Shown here in pieces: positions 32,724-40,315 of a DNA stretch of 64,000 bases; the first letter of the stretch is position 1; every line of letters starts with the position of its first letter. The position numbers and the translations under genes were made by a program. Origin of the DNA: LMUY01 sp965199555 (GTDB taxonomy: Bacteria; Pseudomonadota; Alphaproteobacteria; Acetobacterales; Acetobacteraceae). The stretch spans positions 124,001-188,000 of the forward strand of contig CBDASJ010000024.1 in assembly GCA_965199555.1 (NCBI GenBank), written 5' to 3'. The notes beneath the pieces were generated by a model. That model had not been told where the DNA came from and did no database searches. It worked only from the letters and a program-made list of their open reading frames with translations.

Positions 32724-34871
32724 TCAGGTCACCGGCGCCGGCGCGGTCAGCACGACGCGCAATCCGGGGCCGTTATCCTCATAGGCGAGGCGGCCGCCCA
32801 TCTGCGACACCAATCCATCGATCATGCGCGAGCCGAACCCGCGCCGCGGCGATGCCTTGCCGCCGCCGCGGTCGGCCACCGCCAGGATGAGGTTGGAACG
32901 CTCCTCCGAAAGCGTGACGGCGATCGGCCCGGGCTGGCCGCCATAGGCGTATTTGTTGATGTTGATGAAAAGCTCCGTCAGCACCAGCCCGAGCGTCACC
33001 GCGCGATCCGTCGGCACCAGCACCGGGGCGAGGTCGAGCGACACGAACGGCTCCCACTCCGCGCCCATGGAGTTGATGGTGTCCTTGCACAGCTCCTCAA
33101 CATAATGCGCACCGTCCACCGCCCGGGTGTCGCTGCCCGAATACAGCCGGCGGTGCACCAGTGCCACGGCCGACAGGCGGTGGCGCGCCTCTTCCAGGGT
33201 GTGGCGGGCGTCCGCACTGTCCGAGGAGCGTGCTTGGAGCAGAAGGAAGCTCGACACGAGCTGGAGGCTGTTCTGGACCCGATGGTTCACCTCGCCGATC
33301 AGATGGTCCTTTTGCTCGACCAGGCGGGTCTGTTCCTGCAACGACCGGGTAAGCTGATTGTTCAGCTCCTTCACCCGGCGCATCTGCCGCATGTCCAGCA
33401 GGGCCGCGCGCAGGCGGCGGGCTGAGTCCACCTCCGGCAGCGTCCAGGGGCGGGAGCGGCCGCGCACCGTTTCCTGCCAGGCCTCGAACGACGCACGCGG
33501 GCTGAGCGGTGCGCCGGGCGCCGCTTCAACCGCCTTGTGCGGGTTGCCGGCCCAGTTAACCACCTCCACCTGCTCGGCCCGGAACCAGATCAGCAGCCAC
33601 GGCTCTTCTTCCGACAGCACCATGGACAGGATGCCGCTGCCCGCATCGCGAAAGCCGGCGGCGGCCGGGTAGCTGGTCGGCAGGGTGGCCGTCACGAAGA
33701 CCCCGTCGCCCGGCTTCGCGGCCAGCCAGGTCGCCAAGGCATGGATGTCGCTCCTTAGGGGGTGCACGCCGCTCGCCACCAACTCCGGGCCGCGGATCAC
33801 CGCCACGCCATCCGCATCCATCATGCGGACCAGTTCCATGAGGTGGTTGCCCAGCGCGTCGTCCAGGGTGCCGTCCCGCGACAACAGATGGAGGATGCCG
33901 TCCTCGATGGAGCGGAAGCGGATGCGCTGCCGATACCCTTCGGCTTCCTCGCGTGCCTTGATCTGCCGCGCCAGGCTGCCGGCCAGCGCCTTGCACGCCG
34001 CCCGCACGTCGTATGGAAGCGTCCGCGGGGTGCCGTGATGGCAGGCGATCAGGCCCCACAGATTGCCGTCCCGCACGATCGAAACCGATGCCGACGCCGT
34101 CACCCCCATGTTGAGCAGGTACTGCAGATGAATCGGCGACACGCTGCGCAGCGTGCTGTCGCTGAGGTCGAGCGGCGGGTCGCCAGCCCCCAGCGCCGGC
34201 TGGATCGGGGCGGGCTGGTAGGTCGCGTCCGGGATCACGCGGATCAGGTTGCGGACGTAAAGCGCGCGCGCCTGGGCCGGGATGTCGGAGGCGGGGAAAT
34301 GGTGGTTGAGGAAGGCGTAGGTGTCGGGCCGCCGCACCTCCGCTAGCACCCGGCCAGCCTCGTTCTCGCCGAAGCGGTAAACCATCACCCGGTCGAAGCC
34401 GGTGAACTCCCGGAACGCGGCGGCAGCCTGTTCGCACAGCGCCTGGAGCGAGCCGGCCATCTCGAACGTCGCCACGGCGGCTTCCAAGCGGCCAAGCACC
34501 GCCACGGCCGGCTCGACGGTGGGCGAGGCAGGCTCCAGTTCGACGCAGATCACGCTGCCGCTCAGGAAGGCGCTGATGTCCATCACCTCACCGGCCGGGG
34601 TGGTGATCCGGCCGATGAAGCCCGAGCCGGGCCGGCCGGCGCGCACCGCCTCCGCCACGCGGTCCGCGGCCTCCGCCCCGATGGCGTCGGCCAGGGGCAC
34701 GCCAGGGTGCGCGGCCGAAGGCAAGCGGGTTGCGACGTCGCCCGCGGTTTGGCGCAGGACCAGCGAGGCGGCCTCCGCCACCAGCAGCAGGCCGTGGGGC
34801 TGGATCGAGCCTGGAACGTGGATCGGCTCGGCATCGCAGGAGGTGATGCCGGGCAGGAGGCCGCCGTTCAT
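32724..34871 (-). CDS. bphP: Bacteriophytochrome histidine kinase
   Basis: A 715-residue red/far-red photoreceptor. The N-terminal PAS domain has the bilin-binding Cys12 in SCDAEPIHVPGSIQPHG. The GAF domain has HHFPASDIPAQAR (PASDIP at about 193-198) and SPIHLQYLLNMGV. A PHY domain follows. The output is a HisKA_2/HWE-like kinase with the phospho-His in EVNHRVQNSLQLVSSFL and an ATPase region starting LTELFININKYAYGG. The ATG overlaps the heme oxygenase stop (ATGA), so apoprotein and chromophore enzyme are made together. No response regulator is adjacent. Confidence 0.95.
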   Translation of the reverse strand: MNGGLLPGITSCDAEPIHVPGSIQPHGLLLVAEAASLVLRQTAGDVATRLPSAAHPGVPLADAIGAEAADRVAEAVRAGRPGSGFIGRITTPAGEVMDISAFLSGSVICVELEPASPTVEPAVAVLGRLEAAVATFEMAGSLQALCEQAAAAFREFTGFDRVMVYRFGENEAGRVLAEVRRPDTYAFLNHHFPASDIPAQARALYVRNLIRVIPDATYQPAPIQPALGAGDPPLDLSDSTLRSVSPIHLQYLLNMGVTASASVSIVRDGNLWGLIACHHGTPRTLPYDVRAACKALAGSLARQIKAREEAEGYRQRIRFRSIEDGILHLLSRDGTLDDALGNHLMELVRMMDADGVAVIRGPELVASGVHPLRSDIHALATWLAAKPGDGVFVTATLPTSYPAAAGFRDAGSGILSMVLSEEEPWLLIWFRAEQVEVVNWAGNPHKAVEAAPGAPLSPRASFEAWQETVRGRSRPWTLPEVDSARRLRAALLDMRQMRRVKELNNQLTRSLQEQTRLVEQKDHLIGEVNHRVQNSLQLVSSFLLLQARSSDSADARHTLEEARHRLSAVALVHRRLYSGSDTRAVDGAHYVEELCKDTINSMGAEWEPFVSLDLAPVLVPTDRAVTLGLVLTELFININKYAYGGQPGPIAVTLSEERSNLILAVADRGGGKASPRRGFGSRMIDGLVSQMGGRLAYEDNGPGLRVVLTAPAPVT

Positions 34872-35422
34872 CCGGCAACCCCGCCCTGCAAGCAATCGAA
34901 CGCGAAGCCGTAGCCCTTGCGGGCGCCGGCCACCGCCGAGTCTAGGGCGACATCATCGCCGGCGAGACGCTGCTCCAGCAGCGCGACCGTGCCGCGCCAA
35001 ACCTGGCCGGCGCGATCGCCATGCGGGTTCAAGAAGCCCAGATCGGTGACGTCCACGCCCGCGCCTTGCAGCTCCCGCAACATCACCCTGCCACCCAACA
35101 TCGCCCCTTGCATGACGTAATAGAACCCCAGGGCCTCGGCCGGGTCCGCCAGGACCGGGGTGGCAAGCCGGCCATTGGCGTCCAGTGCCGGAGGGCTGGC
35201 CGAACACGGGAAGCGGACCATCCCCTCGATGCGCCGCACCCATGGTTCGAGCAGCGCGGCGGCTTGGCCGTGCATGGCGCGGTAGGCCGCGATCAGCGGG
35301 TCGCGCCGGGCGGGCGACGCCAAACGGGGAATGACCTCCAGCGTGGCTTCCAGGTCCGCGTGCAGGTCGCGGGTTTGCGCCCGCAGGACGCCGAGCGCCG
35401 AACCAGGGAAAGGCGTCGTCAT
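34868..35422 (-). CDS. bphO: Heme oxygenase (biliverdin supply for bacteriophytochrome)
   Basis: A 184-residue heme oxygenase-fold protein. The proximal-heme histidine is in RAQTRDLHADLEATL, and LGFYYVMQGAMLGGRVMLRE matches the distal helix glycines of BphO/HmuO. It would open heme to biliverdin, the chromophore of the co-translated BphP. AAGGAAGG is placed ahead of the ATG, and a 230-bp gap upstream should contain the operon promoter. Confidence 0.92.
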   Translation of the reverse strand: MTTPFPGSALGVLRAQTRDLHADLEATLEVIPRLASPARRDPLIAAYRAMHGQAAALLEPWVRRIEGMVRFPCSASPPALDANGRLATPVLADPAEALGFYYVMQGAMLGGRVMLRELQGAGVDVTDLGFLNPHGDRAGQVWRGTVALLEQRLAGDDVALDSAVAGARKGYGFAFDCLQGGVAG

Positions 35423-35655
35423 CGAAGCATACCTTCCTTGTCCGACCCCGCCGCCCGCACGGGGCGGGCCAGGAGGCCAGGTAAACCGAAAGGCATTAAC
35501 GATCCCATGCGCCAAGCAGAGAGTCACGCCAGTATTGCCGGCACGCGTTCCCCCGCGAAACGAACCCGGATGCCGTCGGGCGACGGCGGGAACTATCAGG
35601 CTGACAAATGTGGGTTTCGTGTGGCAAGGCAAGGTTGGCCGCCCCCCAGCCTCGG

Positions 35656-36567
35656 CTACCTGCCGGACGGCCGCACCGTCGTGGACGCGACCTTGCGCAG
35701 CATGTCCGCCAGGCACGTCGCGGCCGGCGTCAGCGGCAGGCCCGCCCGGTGCACGAACACGATGGAGGGGGCGGGAAGCACCTCCTTGACCGGGATCGCC
35801 TGGAGCACCCCGGCGATGGGCGGGAAATCCAGCCACTGCACGGGAACCATGGCCAGGAAGTCCGTGTGCGCCAGGGTCACGATCAAGGTCAGCGCGGATT
35901 GGCTTTGCATGACCAGCCGCGGCGGGCTGAGGCCATGGACGCGGAACAACTCGCCGAACTCCTCGCTCGCCCGCACGGTGATGGAGGTCGTCGCCCATTC
36001 CGCCCCCGCCAGCTCCGCCAAGGTCGTGGCCCCGGCCAAGGGATGCCCGCGCCGCCCGAGCACGATGCGGGTGTTGTCGAACAATGGCTCCTGCTGCAGG
36101 TCGGCCGTGACCGGGCGGTCCGGCGCCGGGCCGATAAAGAAGTCGATGCTGCCATCCCGTAAGCCGCCTTCCAGCGTGGGAAAGATCCCCTCGATTACGC
36201 GGAGCTGCACGTCCGGGAAGCGCGCGCGGAACGGGGCGATGGCGTGGGGCAGCAATGCGATATGCGGCGCGATGGACAGTGCGATGGCCACGGCGCCGGA
36301 CCCGCCGCCGCTCAATTGCTCCACTTCCTCGCCGGCGCGACGAACCTCATGCAGGATGGCGGTCGCGCGCTGTACGAAGGCCTTGCCCGCCACCGTCAAC
36401 GCCATTCCCGTGCGATGCCGCTCGAACAGCGGGGTGCCGAGTTCGCGTTCCAACTCGGACAGGCTGCGGGTCAGCGCCGGCTGGGCGATCTGCAGGTGGC
36501 GCGACGCGGCCCGCAACCCACCGCGCTCGGCCACGGCGACGGCGTCGCGGAGGTGGTGGAGCTTCAT
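35656..36567 (-). CDS. LysR-family transcriptional regulator
   Basis: A 303-residue LysR protein: helix-turn-helix in residues 1-60 (LRDAVAVAERGGLRAASRHL then QIAQPALTRSLSELERELG) and an effector-binding domain with IVLGRRGHPLAGATTLAELA. It is 25 bp downstream of mvaA on the same strand and probably in the same transcript. LysR regulators of aromatic or organic-acid catabolism have this form. A role in controlling the HMG-CoA reductase gene is inferred from position only. Confidence 0.93.
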   Translation of the reverse strand: MKLHHLRDAVAVAERGGLRAASRHLQIAQPALTRSLSELERELGTPLFERHRTGMALTVAGKAFVQRATAILHEVRRAGEEVEQLSGGGSGAVAIALSIAPHIALLPHAIAPFRARFPDVQLRVIEGIFPTLEGGLRDGSIDFFIGPAPDRPVTADLQQEPLFDNTRIVLGRRGHPLAGATTLAELAGAEWATTSITVRASEEFGELFRVHGLSPPRLVMQSQSALTLIVTLAHTDFLAMVPVQWLDFPPIAGVLQAIPVKEVLPAPSIVFVHRAGLPLTPAATCLADMLRKVASTTVRPSGR

Positions 36568-36592
36568 CCCGCGGTGGATGCCCTGTGGGTGG

Positions 36593-37873
36593 TCAGGCCC
36601 CGCCGCGCAACCGGGCCAGTTCGGCCGCGGCCACGTCCTGCCGCACCTGGCGCTTTTCCACCAGGATGGCCGCGAGTTGTTCCACTTCGGGCCCGATGGC
36701 GCCGGCCACGATGGCGACGTTGTGGGCGTGCAGCGCCATGTGGCCCTGCTGGATGCCCACGGTGGCGAGCGCCTTCATGGCACCGAAATTCTGCGCCAGC
36801 CCGACCGCGGCGATGATGCAGGCAAGCTCCACCGCCGTGCCGACGCCGAGTATCTTGAGGCAAGCCTGTGCCGTCGGGTGCACCTTGGTGGCGCCGCCGA
36901 CCAGGCCGACCGGCATCGGCAACTCGATCGTGCCGGCAAGCGCGCCGTCCGCCGTGGCTTCCCACGTCGTGAGGCTGGTGTAGCGCCCGGAGCGGGCGGC
37001 ATAGGCGTGCGCCCCGGCCTCCACTGCGCGGGTGTCGTTGCCGGTGGCCAGCACGACGGCGGAAATGCCGTTCATGATGCCCTTGTTGTGCGTGGCCGCG
37101 CGGTACGGGTCGGCGGCGGCGAAGCGATAGGCCGAGATCATGCCGTCCCGCACCGCCTCGCCGCCGATCGCCGCCGCCGGCCAGGTGGCGCGCGCGCGCG
37201 CCAGCCGGCGGTCCGCCAGGTTGGACAGGATGCGCAGGCAGACCTTGCCGCCGGTCCAGGCCTCGATGCTGGGGGCGAGGCGCTCGGCCATGGTGTTGAC
37301 CGTGTTGGCGCCCATGGCGTCGCGCGTGTCCACAATGATGTGGGTGATCACCATGGCGCCGCCTTCCGCCTGGATCACCCGCACCTCCAGGTCGCGGAAC
37401 CCGCCGCCCAGGCGCACCAGCATCGGATCGCATTCGTTGCAAATCGCGCCGATCTCCGCCTGGCGCTCCAGGATGCGCAGGCGCGCGGCCTGTGGGTCGG
37501 CGACGCCCAGCAACTGCACCTGGGCGATCATTTCCATCCCGGAAACGGAGGTGACGAACCCGCCGGATTCGTAGCATTGCCGGGCGGAGTTGCAGACCGC
37601 CGCCACCACGGAGGATTCTTCGGTCGCCATCGGCACCAGCACGTCGCGCCCGTCCACCTTCACGTTGGTGGCGATGCCGATCGGGATGGACAGGGTCGAG
37701 ATGACGTTCTCGATCATGTGGTCGGCAAGGTGCGGGTCGAGGTTGCCGGGCCGCGCCAGTTGCGCCACGGCGGCCTCGTCCAGCCCGGCGAAGCTTTCCA
37801 CCGCGGCAAGCCGCTCGGCAGGGCTCATCTTGTGGAAGCCGCTGATGCGCGACGTGGTGACCCGGTTGGACAT
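36593..37873 (-). CDS. mvaA: Hydroxymethylglutaryl-CoA reductase, class II (degradative type)
   Basis: A 426-residue class II HMG-CoA reductase, related to the NAD-dependent Pseudomonas mevalonii enzyme that oxidises mevalonate to HMG-CoA. All catalytic residues are visible: Glu in MATEESSVVAAV, Lys in ATHNKGIMNG, Asp in GNDTRA and His in GHMALHAHN. The opening SRISGFHKMSPAERL and DHMIENVISTLSIPIGIATN are typical. AGGAAA precedes the ATG. No mevalonate kinase or other mevalonate-pathway gene is nearby, and Alphaproteobacteria usually use the MEP route, so a catabolic role is more likely. Confidence 0.94.
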   Translation of the reverse strand: MSNRVTTSRISGFHKMSPAERLAAVESFAGLDEAAVAQLARPGNLDPHLADHMIENVISTLSIPIGIATNVKVDGRDVLVPMATEESSVVAAVCNSARQCYESGGFVTSVSGMEMIAQVQLLGVADPQAARLRILERQAEIGAICNECDPMLVRLGGGFRDLEVRVIQAEGGAMVITHIIVDTRDAMGANTVNTMAERLAPSIEAWTGGKVCLRILSNLADRRLARARATWPAAAIGGEAVRDGMISAYRFAAADPYRAATHNKGIMNGISAVVLATGNDTRAVEAGAHAYAARSGRYTSLTTWEATADGALAGTIELPMPVGLVGGATKVHPTAQACLKILGVGTAVELACIIAAVGLAQNFGAMKALATVGIQQGHMALHAHNVAIVAGAIGPEVEQLAAILVEKRQVRQDVAAAELARLRGGA

Positions 37874-37943
37874 GGCGTTTCCTGCGGCAGCCTTGATCAT
37901 TGCGCGTCGGTGGCGGCCGGGCGTGACCCGGCCGCCGGTTCGG

Positions 37944-38114
37944 TCAGCCGTGGCAGGTGCAGCCCGCGTGGTCGCAGCCGGCCCCGGTCTTGTGGTGCTC
38001 GGCGCACGGGTCGCCGCAATAGATGCGGCCGTCCCGCTTGACGCCTTTCTCCACTTCGACGACGCAGACGCAATCGCTGCACGCACATTTCACCCGTTCG
38101 ATCGTCACGCTCAT
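37944..38114 (-). CDS. smtA: SmtA-type metallothionein (56 aa)
   Basis: A 56-residue protein with nine cysteines (10, 12, 15, 17, 33, 37, 47, 52, 54) and His40, His41, His49 and His55. The order KCACSDCVCVV..., IYCGDPCAEHH..., GCDHAGCTCHG matches cyanobacterial SmtA, which is also 56 residues with nine cysteines and ends in CHG. It should bind about four Zn or Cd ions in a cluster. Its ATG overlaps the stop of the SmtB-like regulator (ATGA), so zinc sensor and zinc store are co-translated. Confidence 0.92.
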   Translation of the reverse strand: MSVTIERVKCACSDCVCVVEVEKGVKRDGRIYCGDPCAEHHKTGAGCDHAGCTCHG

Positions 38115-38437
38115 GGCACTGCTCCTTCGGTTGGGACGTCGTCGTGGTCATGCGGTTCGGTCAGATGGTCGATCATGTTGGTCAGCATCTCCCGCACATG
38201 GCAATCCGGTATGCTGTAATAGACCTGCTTGCCGCGGCGGCCCGCCTTCAGCAGCCGTGCCGCCCGCAGCAGCCGCAGATGGTGCGACACCAGGGACTGG
38301 CTCAGCGCCAGGCGGCCGATGATCTCACCCACGCTCAGCGGCCCGTCCAAACAGCTCGACACGATACCCAGCCTGTTGGGCTCGCCCAGCAGGCGGAATA
38401 TCTCGGCGAGTTCGCTGGTTTGGTCCGCCGTCAGCAT
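38111..38437 (-). CDS. smtB: ArsR/SmtB-family zinc-responsive repressor
   Basis: A 108-residue winged-helix repressor: EIFRLLGEPNRLGIVSSCL, the recognition helix region SQSLVSHHLRLLRAARLLK and beta-wing GRRGKQVYYSI. The last helix has Asp78, His80, His91 and Glu94, spaced exactly like the alpha-5 zinc site of SmtB (DxH-x10-HxxE). The alpha-3N cysteine pair of cadmium/lead sensors is missing, so zinc is the likely signal. It precedes and overlaps the metallothionein gene, the classic smt pairing but co-directional rather than divergent. Confidence 0.93.
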   Translation of the reverse strand: MLTADQTSELAEIFRLLGEPNRLGIVSSCLDGPLSVGEIIGRLALSQSLVSHHLRLLRAARLLKAGRRGKQVYYSIPDCHVREMLTNMIDHLTEPHDHDDVPTEGAVP

Positions 38438-38450
38438 CTGCCCTCAACGC

Positions 38451-38474
38451 ATGAACACGTGCTGATATGTTGCA
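38451..38474. promoter_or_regulatory. Candidate SmtB operator
   Basis: ATGAACA and TGTTGCA form an imperfect inverted repeat with a 10-bp spacer, 13 bp upstream of smtB. SmtB/ArsR sites commonly contain a TGAACA-type half with a TGTTCA partner; here only one half is close to that form. Position favours it; sequence support is moderate. Confidence 0.4.
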
Positions 38475-38884
38475 AACGTTGGCGCGTGTCAACCATGGCC
38501 TGGCGGCTCGCCTCACATCTGCGTGATTCAGCGCGAACTTGGCTTGGGGCAGCGCCGTATGGTCCCCGCGTGGACATGCAGATGCGATTTCTGCGGCACT
38601 GCCAAGTCACGGACATCGCGCGGGAAAATTGCCGAAGTTCCAGTCATGTAGTGAAAGTGTAATGCTTGAATAGTGCAGAACAACGGCGGTCGAGCCGCTG
38701 TTTGGTGCAGGAAAAGTCCAATACCGTTGCACCATTTTCCATCCGATCGCGTTGCCACGGCAGGCGGGCGGTCCGCTCGGCGGAATAGGAGCGGGGGAGA
38801 CCATGGAGGAGGAGACGTCGGGATGTTGGCAAGACGGTTGCCGTCGCAGCGCGTCCTGCAACGCCCGGCATGGTTGAACCGCCC
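38475..38884. other. Intergenic region between smtB and DUF2382 genes
   Basis: About 410 bp without a convincing gene. It includes a locally AT-richer patch around 38620-38740 and a short GC hairpin near 38687-38702. The promoter of the DUF2382 genes should lie here, but I find no clear -35/-10 pair and no GGAAC-type general stress (EcfG) box with a matching CGTT. Confidence 0.5.
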
Positions 38885-39361
38885 ATGACCGACGAGGCGA
38901 CCAAGCTGCCCGTTGCCGTCGACCCGGATACCGGGTCAGGCGGTAGGATCGTCGAACGACAAAGCGTGCTGCTGCACACCGACGATGTTGTGGTGTCAAA
39001 GCGTGTCCGCACCACGCGGGTCCACGCGGCAACCACGACATCGGTCCGCAACGAACTGGTCGAAGTGGATCTGAACCAGGACAATGTCGTCGTGGAACGG
39101 GTGGCAATCGGCCGTGTTGTCGATGCCATTCCAGCGGTCCGGCAGGAGGGCGACGTCACCATCATGCCGGTGGTCGAGGAGGAGGTGGTCGTCACGCGGC
39201 GCCTCATCCTCAAGGAGGAGGTCCACCTGCGGCGGGTCCGCACGGTGACGCGCCACAGCGAAACGGTGGCGCTTCGGGAGCAAACCATTGCGGTGACCAG
39301 GACCGAAATGGACGACAAGGCACCGCCCGCGCCGGGCGACGTGTCCAGTACAACTCAGTAA
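38885..39361 (+). CDS. DUF2382 (YsnF/AvaK-type) stress protein, short form
   Basis: A 158-residue, highly charged protein made of one DUF2382 domain: VERQSVLLHTDDVVVSKRVR, VVVERVAIGRVVDAIPAVRQ, EGDVTIMPVVEEEVVVTRRL and EEVHLRRVRTVTRHSETVAL. The valine/glutamate/arginine repeats predict long beta-strands. DUF2382 proteins are linked to general, osmotic or desiccation stress, but no activity is known. An ATG at 38870 is an alternative start; neither has a ribosome site. The stop is 10 bp before a second DUF2382 gene. Confidence 0.82.
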   Translation: MTDEATKLPVAVDPDTGSGGRIVERQSVLLHTDDVVVSKRVRTTRVHAATTTSVRNELVEVDLNQDNVVVERVAIGRVVDAIPAVRQEGDVTIMPVVEEEVVVTRRLILKEEVHLRRVRTVTRHSETVALREQTIAVTRTEMDDKAPPAPGDVSSTTQ

Positions 39362-39371
39362 GGAGTTTCCT

Positions 39372-40229
39372 ATGAACGACGAAACCATCGTTGCCATCTA
39401 TGATACGCACGCCCATGCCGAGTTGGCCGCCAACGACCTGCGGGCAGCGGGCGTGCCGGAAAGCGCCATCAGCGTGAATGCCGGCTCCGCCGGTTCCACC
39501 ACGACGGGCATGCAGAACACGGTCGAGCGGGAGCCGGGCTTCTGGGCCAGCCTGTTCGGCGGCGAGCCGGATCGTGACACCACCGTCTACGATCGCAGCC
39601 TCAGCAGCGGCTCTACCGTCGTCAGCGTGAAGGCGCCCGAAACGCACATCACCAAGGTCATGGAGATCCTGGAAAGCCACCAGCCGATCGACATCGACGA
39701 ACGTGCGTCGAGCTATGGCCTGACGGAAACCAGCACCACGACGCGGCAGCCGCTGGCAACCCCGGTCATGCCCGCGACGACGGCGACGACAGACACATCG
39801 GTTTCCGGCGCTGGTGGCATGATGCAGCTTTCCGAGGAAAACCTCGCAATCGGCAAGCGCCTGGTCAACCGCGGCGGCACGCGCATCCACCGCTACGTCG
39901 TGGAAACGCCGGTCGAGGAAAGCGTCTCCCTGCACAGCGAGAAGGTGACCTTGGAGCGCCGCCCGGTGACGGATGGCCGTCCGGTGACCGACGCCAGCTT
40001 CTCCGACAAGACCATCGAAATGACGGAGAGCGCCGAGGAGGCGGTGGTGTCAAAGACGGCACGGGTTTACGAGGAGGTCGGCCTGAACAAGACGGCCACC
40101 GATCGCGTGGAAACCGTCCGCGACACCGTCCGCAAGGAAGAGGTCGAGATAGAACAGATCCCAGGCACCTCGACCACGACGACGACGACCACCAACAACA
40201 CCCTGCCGCTCGGCACCAAGAAGATCTGA
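39372..40229 (+). CDS. DUF2382 stress protein with N-terminal general-stress (GsiB/YflT-like) domain
   Basis: A 285-residue protein. Residues 1-105 resemble the 'general stress protein 17M' fold (TIVAIYDTHAHAELAANDLR, then VVSVKAPETHITKVMEILES). A threonine-rich linker follows, and then a DUF2382 domain (SEENLAIGKRLVNRGGTRIH, VETPVEESVSLHSEKVTLER, EEAVVSKTARVYEEVGLNK). A Thr-rich tail ends the protein. AAGGAG precedes the ATG. It forms a pair with the short DUF2382 gene and ends at a strong terminator. Confidence 0.87.
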   Translation: MNDETIVAIYDTHAHAELAANDLRAAGVPESAISVNAGSAGSTTTGMQNTVEREPGFWASLFGGEPDRDTTVYDRSLSSGSTVVSVKAPETHITKVMEILESHQPIDIDERASSYGLTETSTTTRQPLATPVMPATTATTDTSVSGAGGMMQLSEENLAIGKRLVNRGGTRIHRYVVETPVEESVSLHSEKVTLERRPVTDGRPVTDASFSDKTIEMTESAEEAVVSKTARVYEEVGLNKTATDRVETVRDTVRKEEVEIEQIPGTSTTTTTTTNNTLPLGTKKI

Positions 40230-40235
40230 CGAACT

Positions 40236-40267
40236 GCCCGGAGCCTGCGTGGCTCCGGGCATTATTT
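40236..40267 (+). terminator. Factor-independent terminator after the DUF2382 operon
   Basis: GCCCGGAGCC and GGCTCCGGGC pair perfectly (10 bp) around TGCGT, followed by ATTATTT. It starts seven bases after the stop codon. Confidence 0.85.
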
Positions 40268-40273
40268 GCGGTC

Positions 40274-40310
40274 AACACACCCGGTCGGCCTTGTGCCGGC
40301 CGGGTGTGTT
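40274..40310 (-). terminator. Hairpin at the end of the glycosyltransferase gene
   Basis: AACACACCCGG... and ...CCGGGTGTGTT form a long stem (about 15 bp with one G-T pair) with the loop TTGTG, five bases after the minus-strand stop. It faces the DUF2382 terminator, so the two convergent units are separated by back-to-back hairpins. Confidence 0.7.
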
Positions 40311-40315
40311 CGTGT

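Noticed and set aside
35021..38041. Open frame of about 1000 codons on the plus strand
   Set aside because: It lies antisense to heme oxygenase, LysR and mvaA, has no domain, and is rich in Arg, Gly, His and Gln as expected from the complement of high-GC codons.
38475..38884. General-stress (EcfG-type) promoter for DUF2382 genes
   Set aside because: I looked for GGAAC with CGTT at 16-17 bp on the plus strand and found no match.
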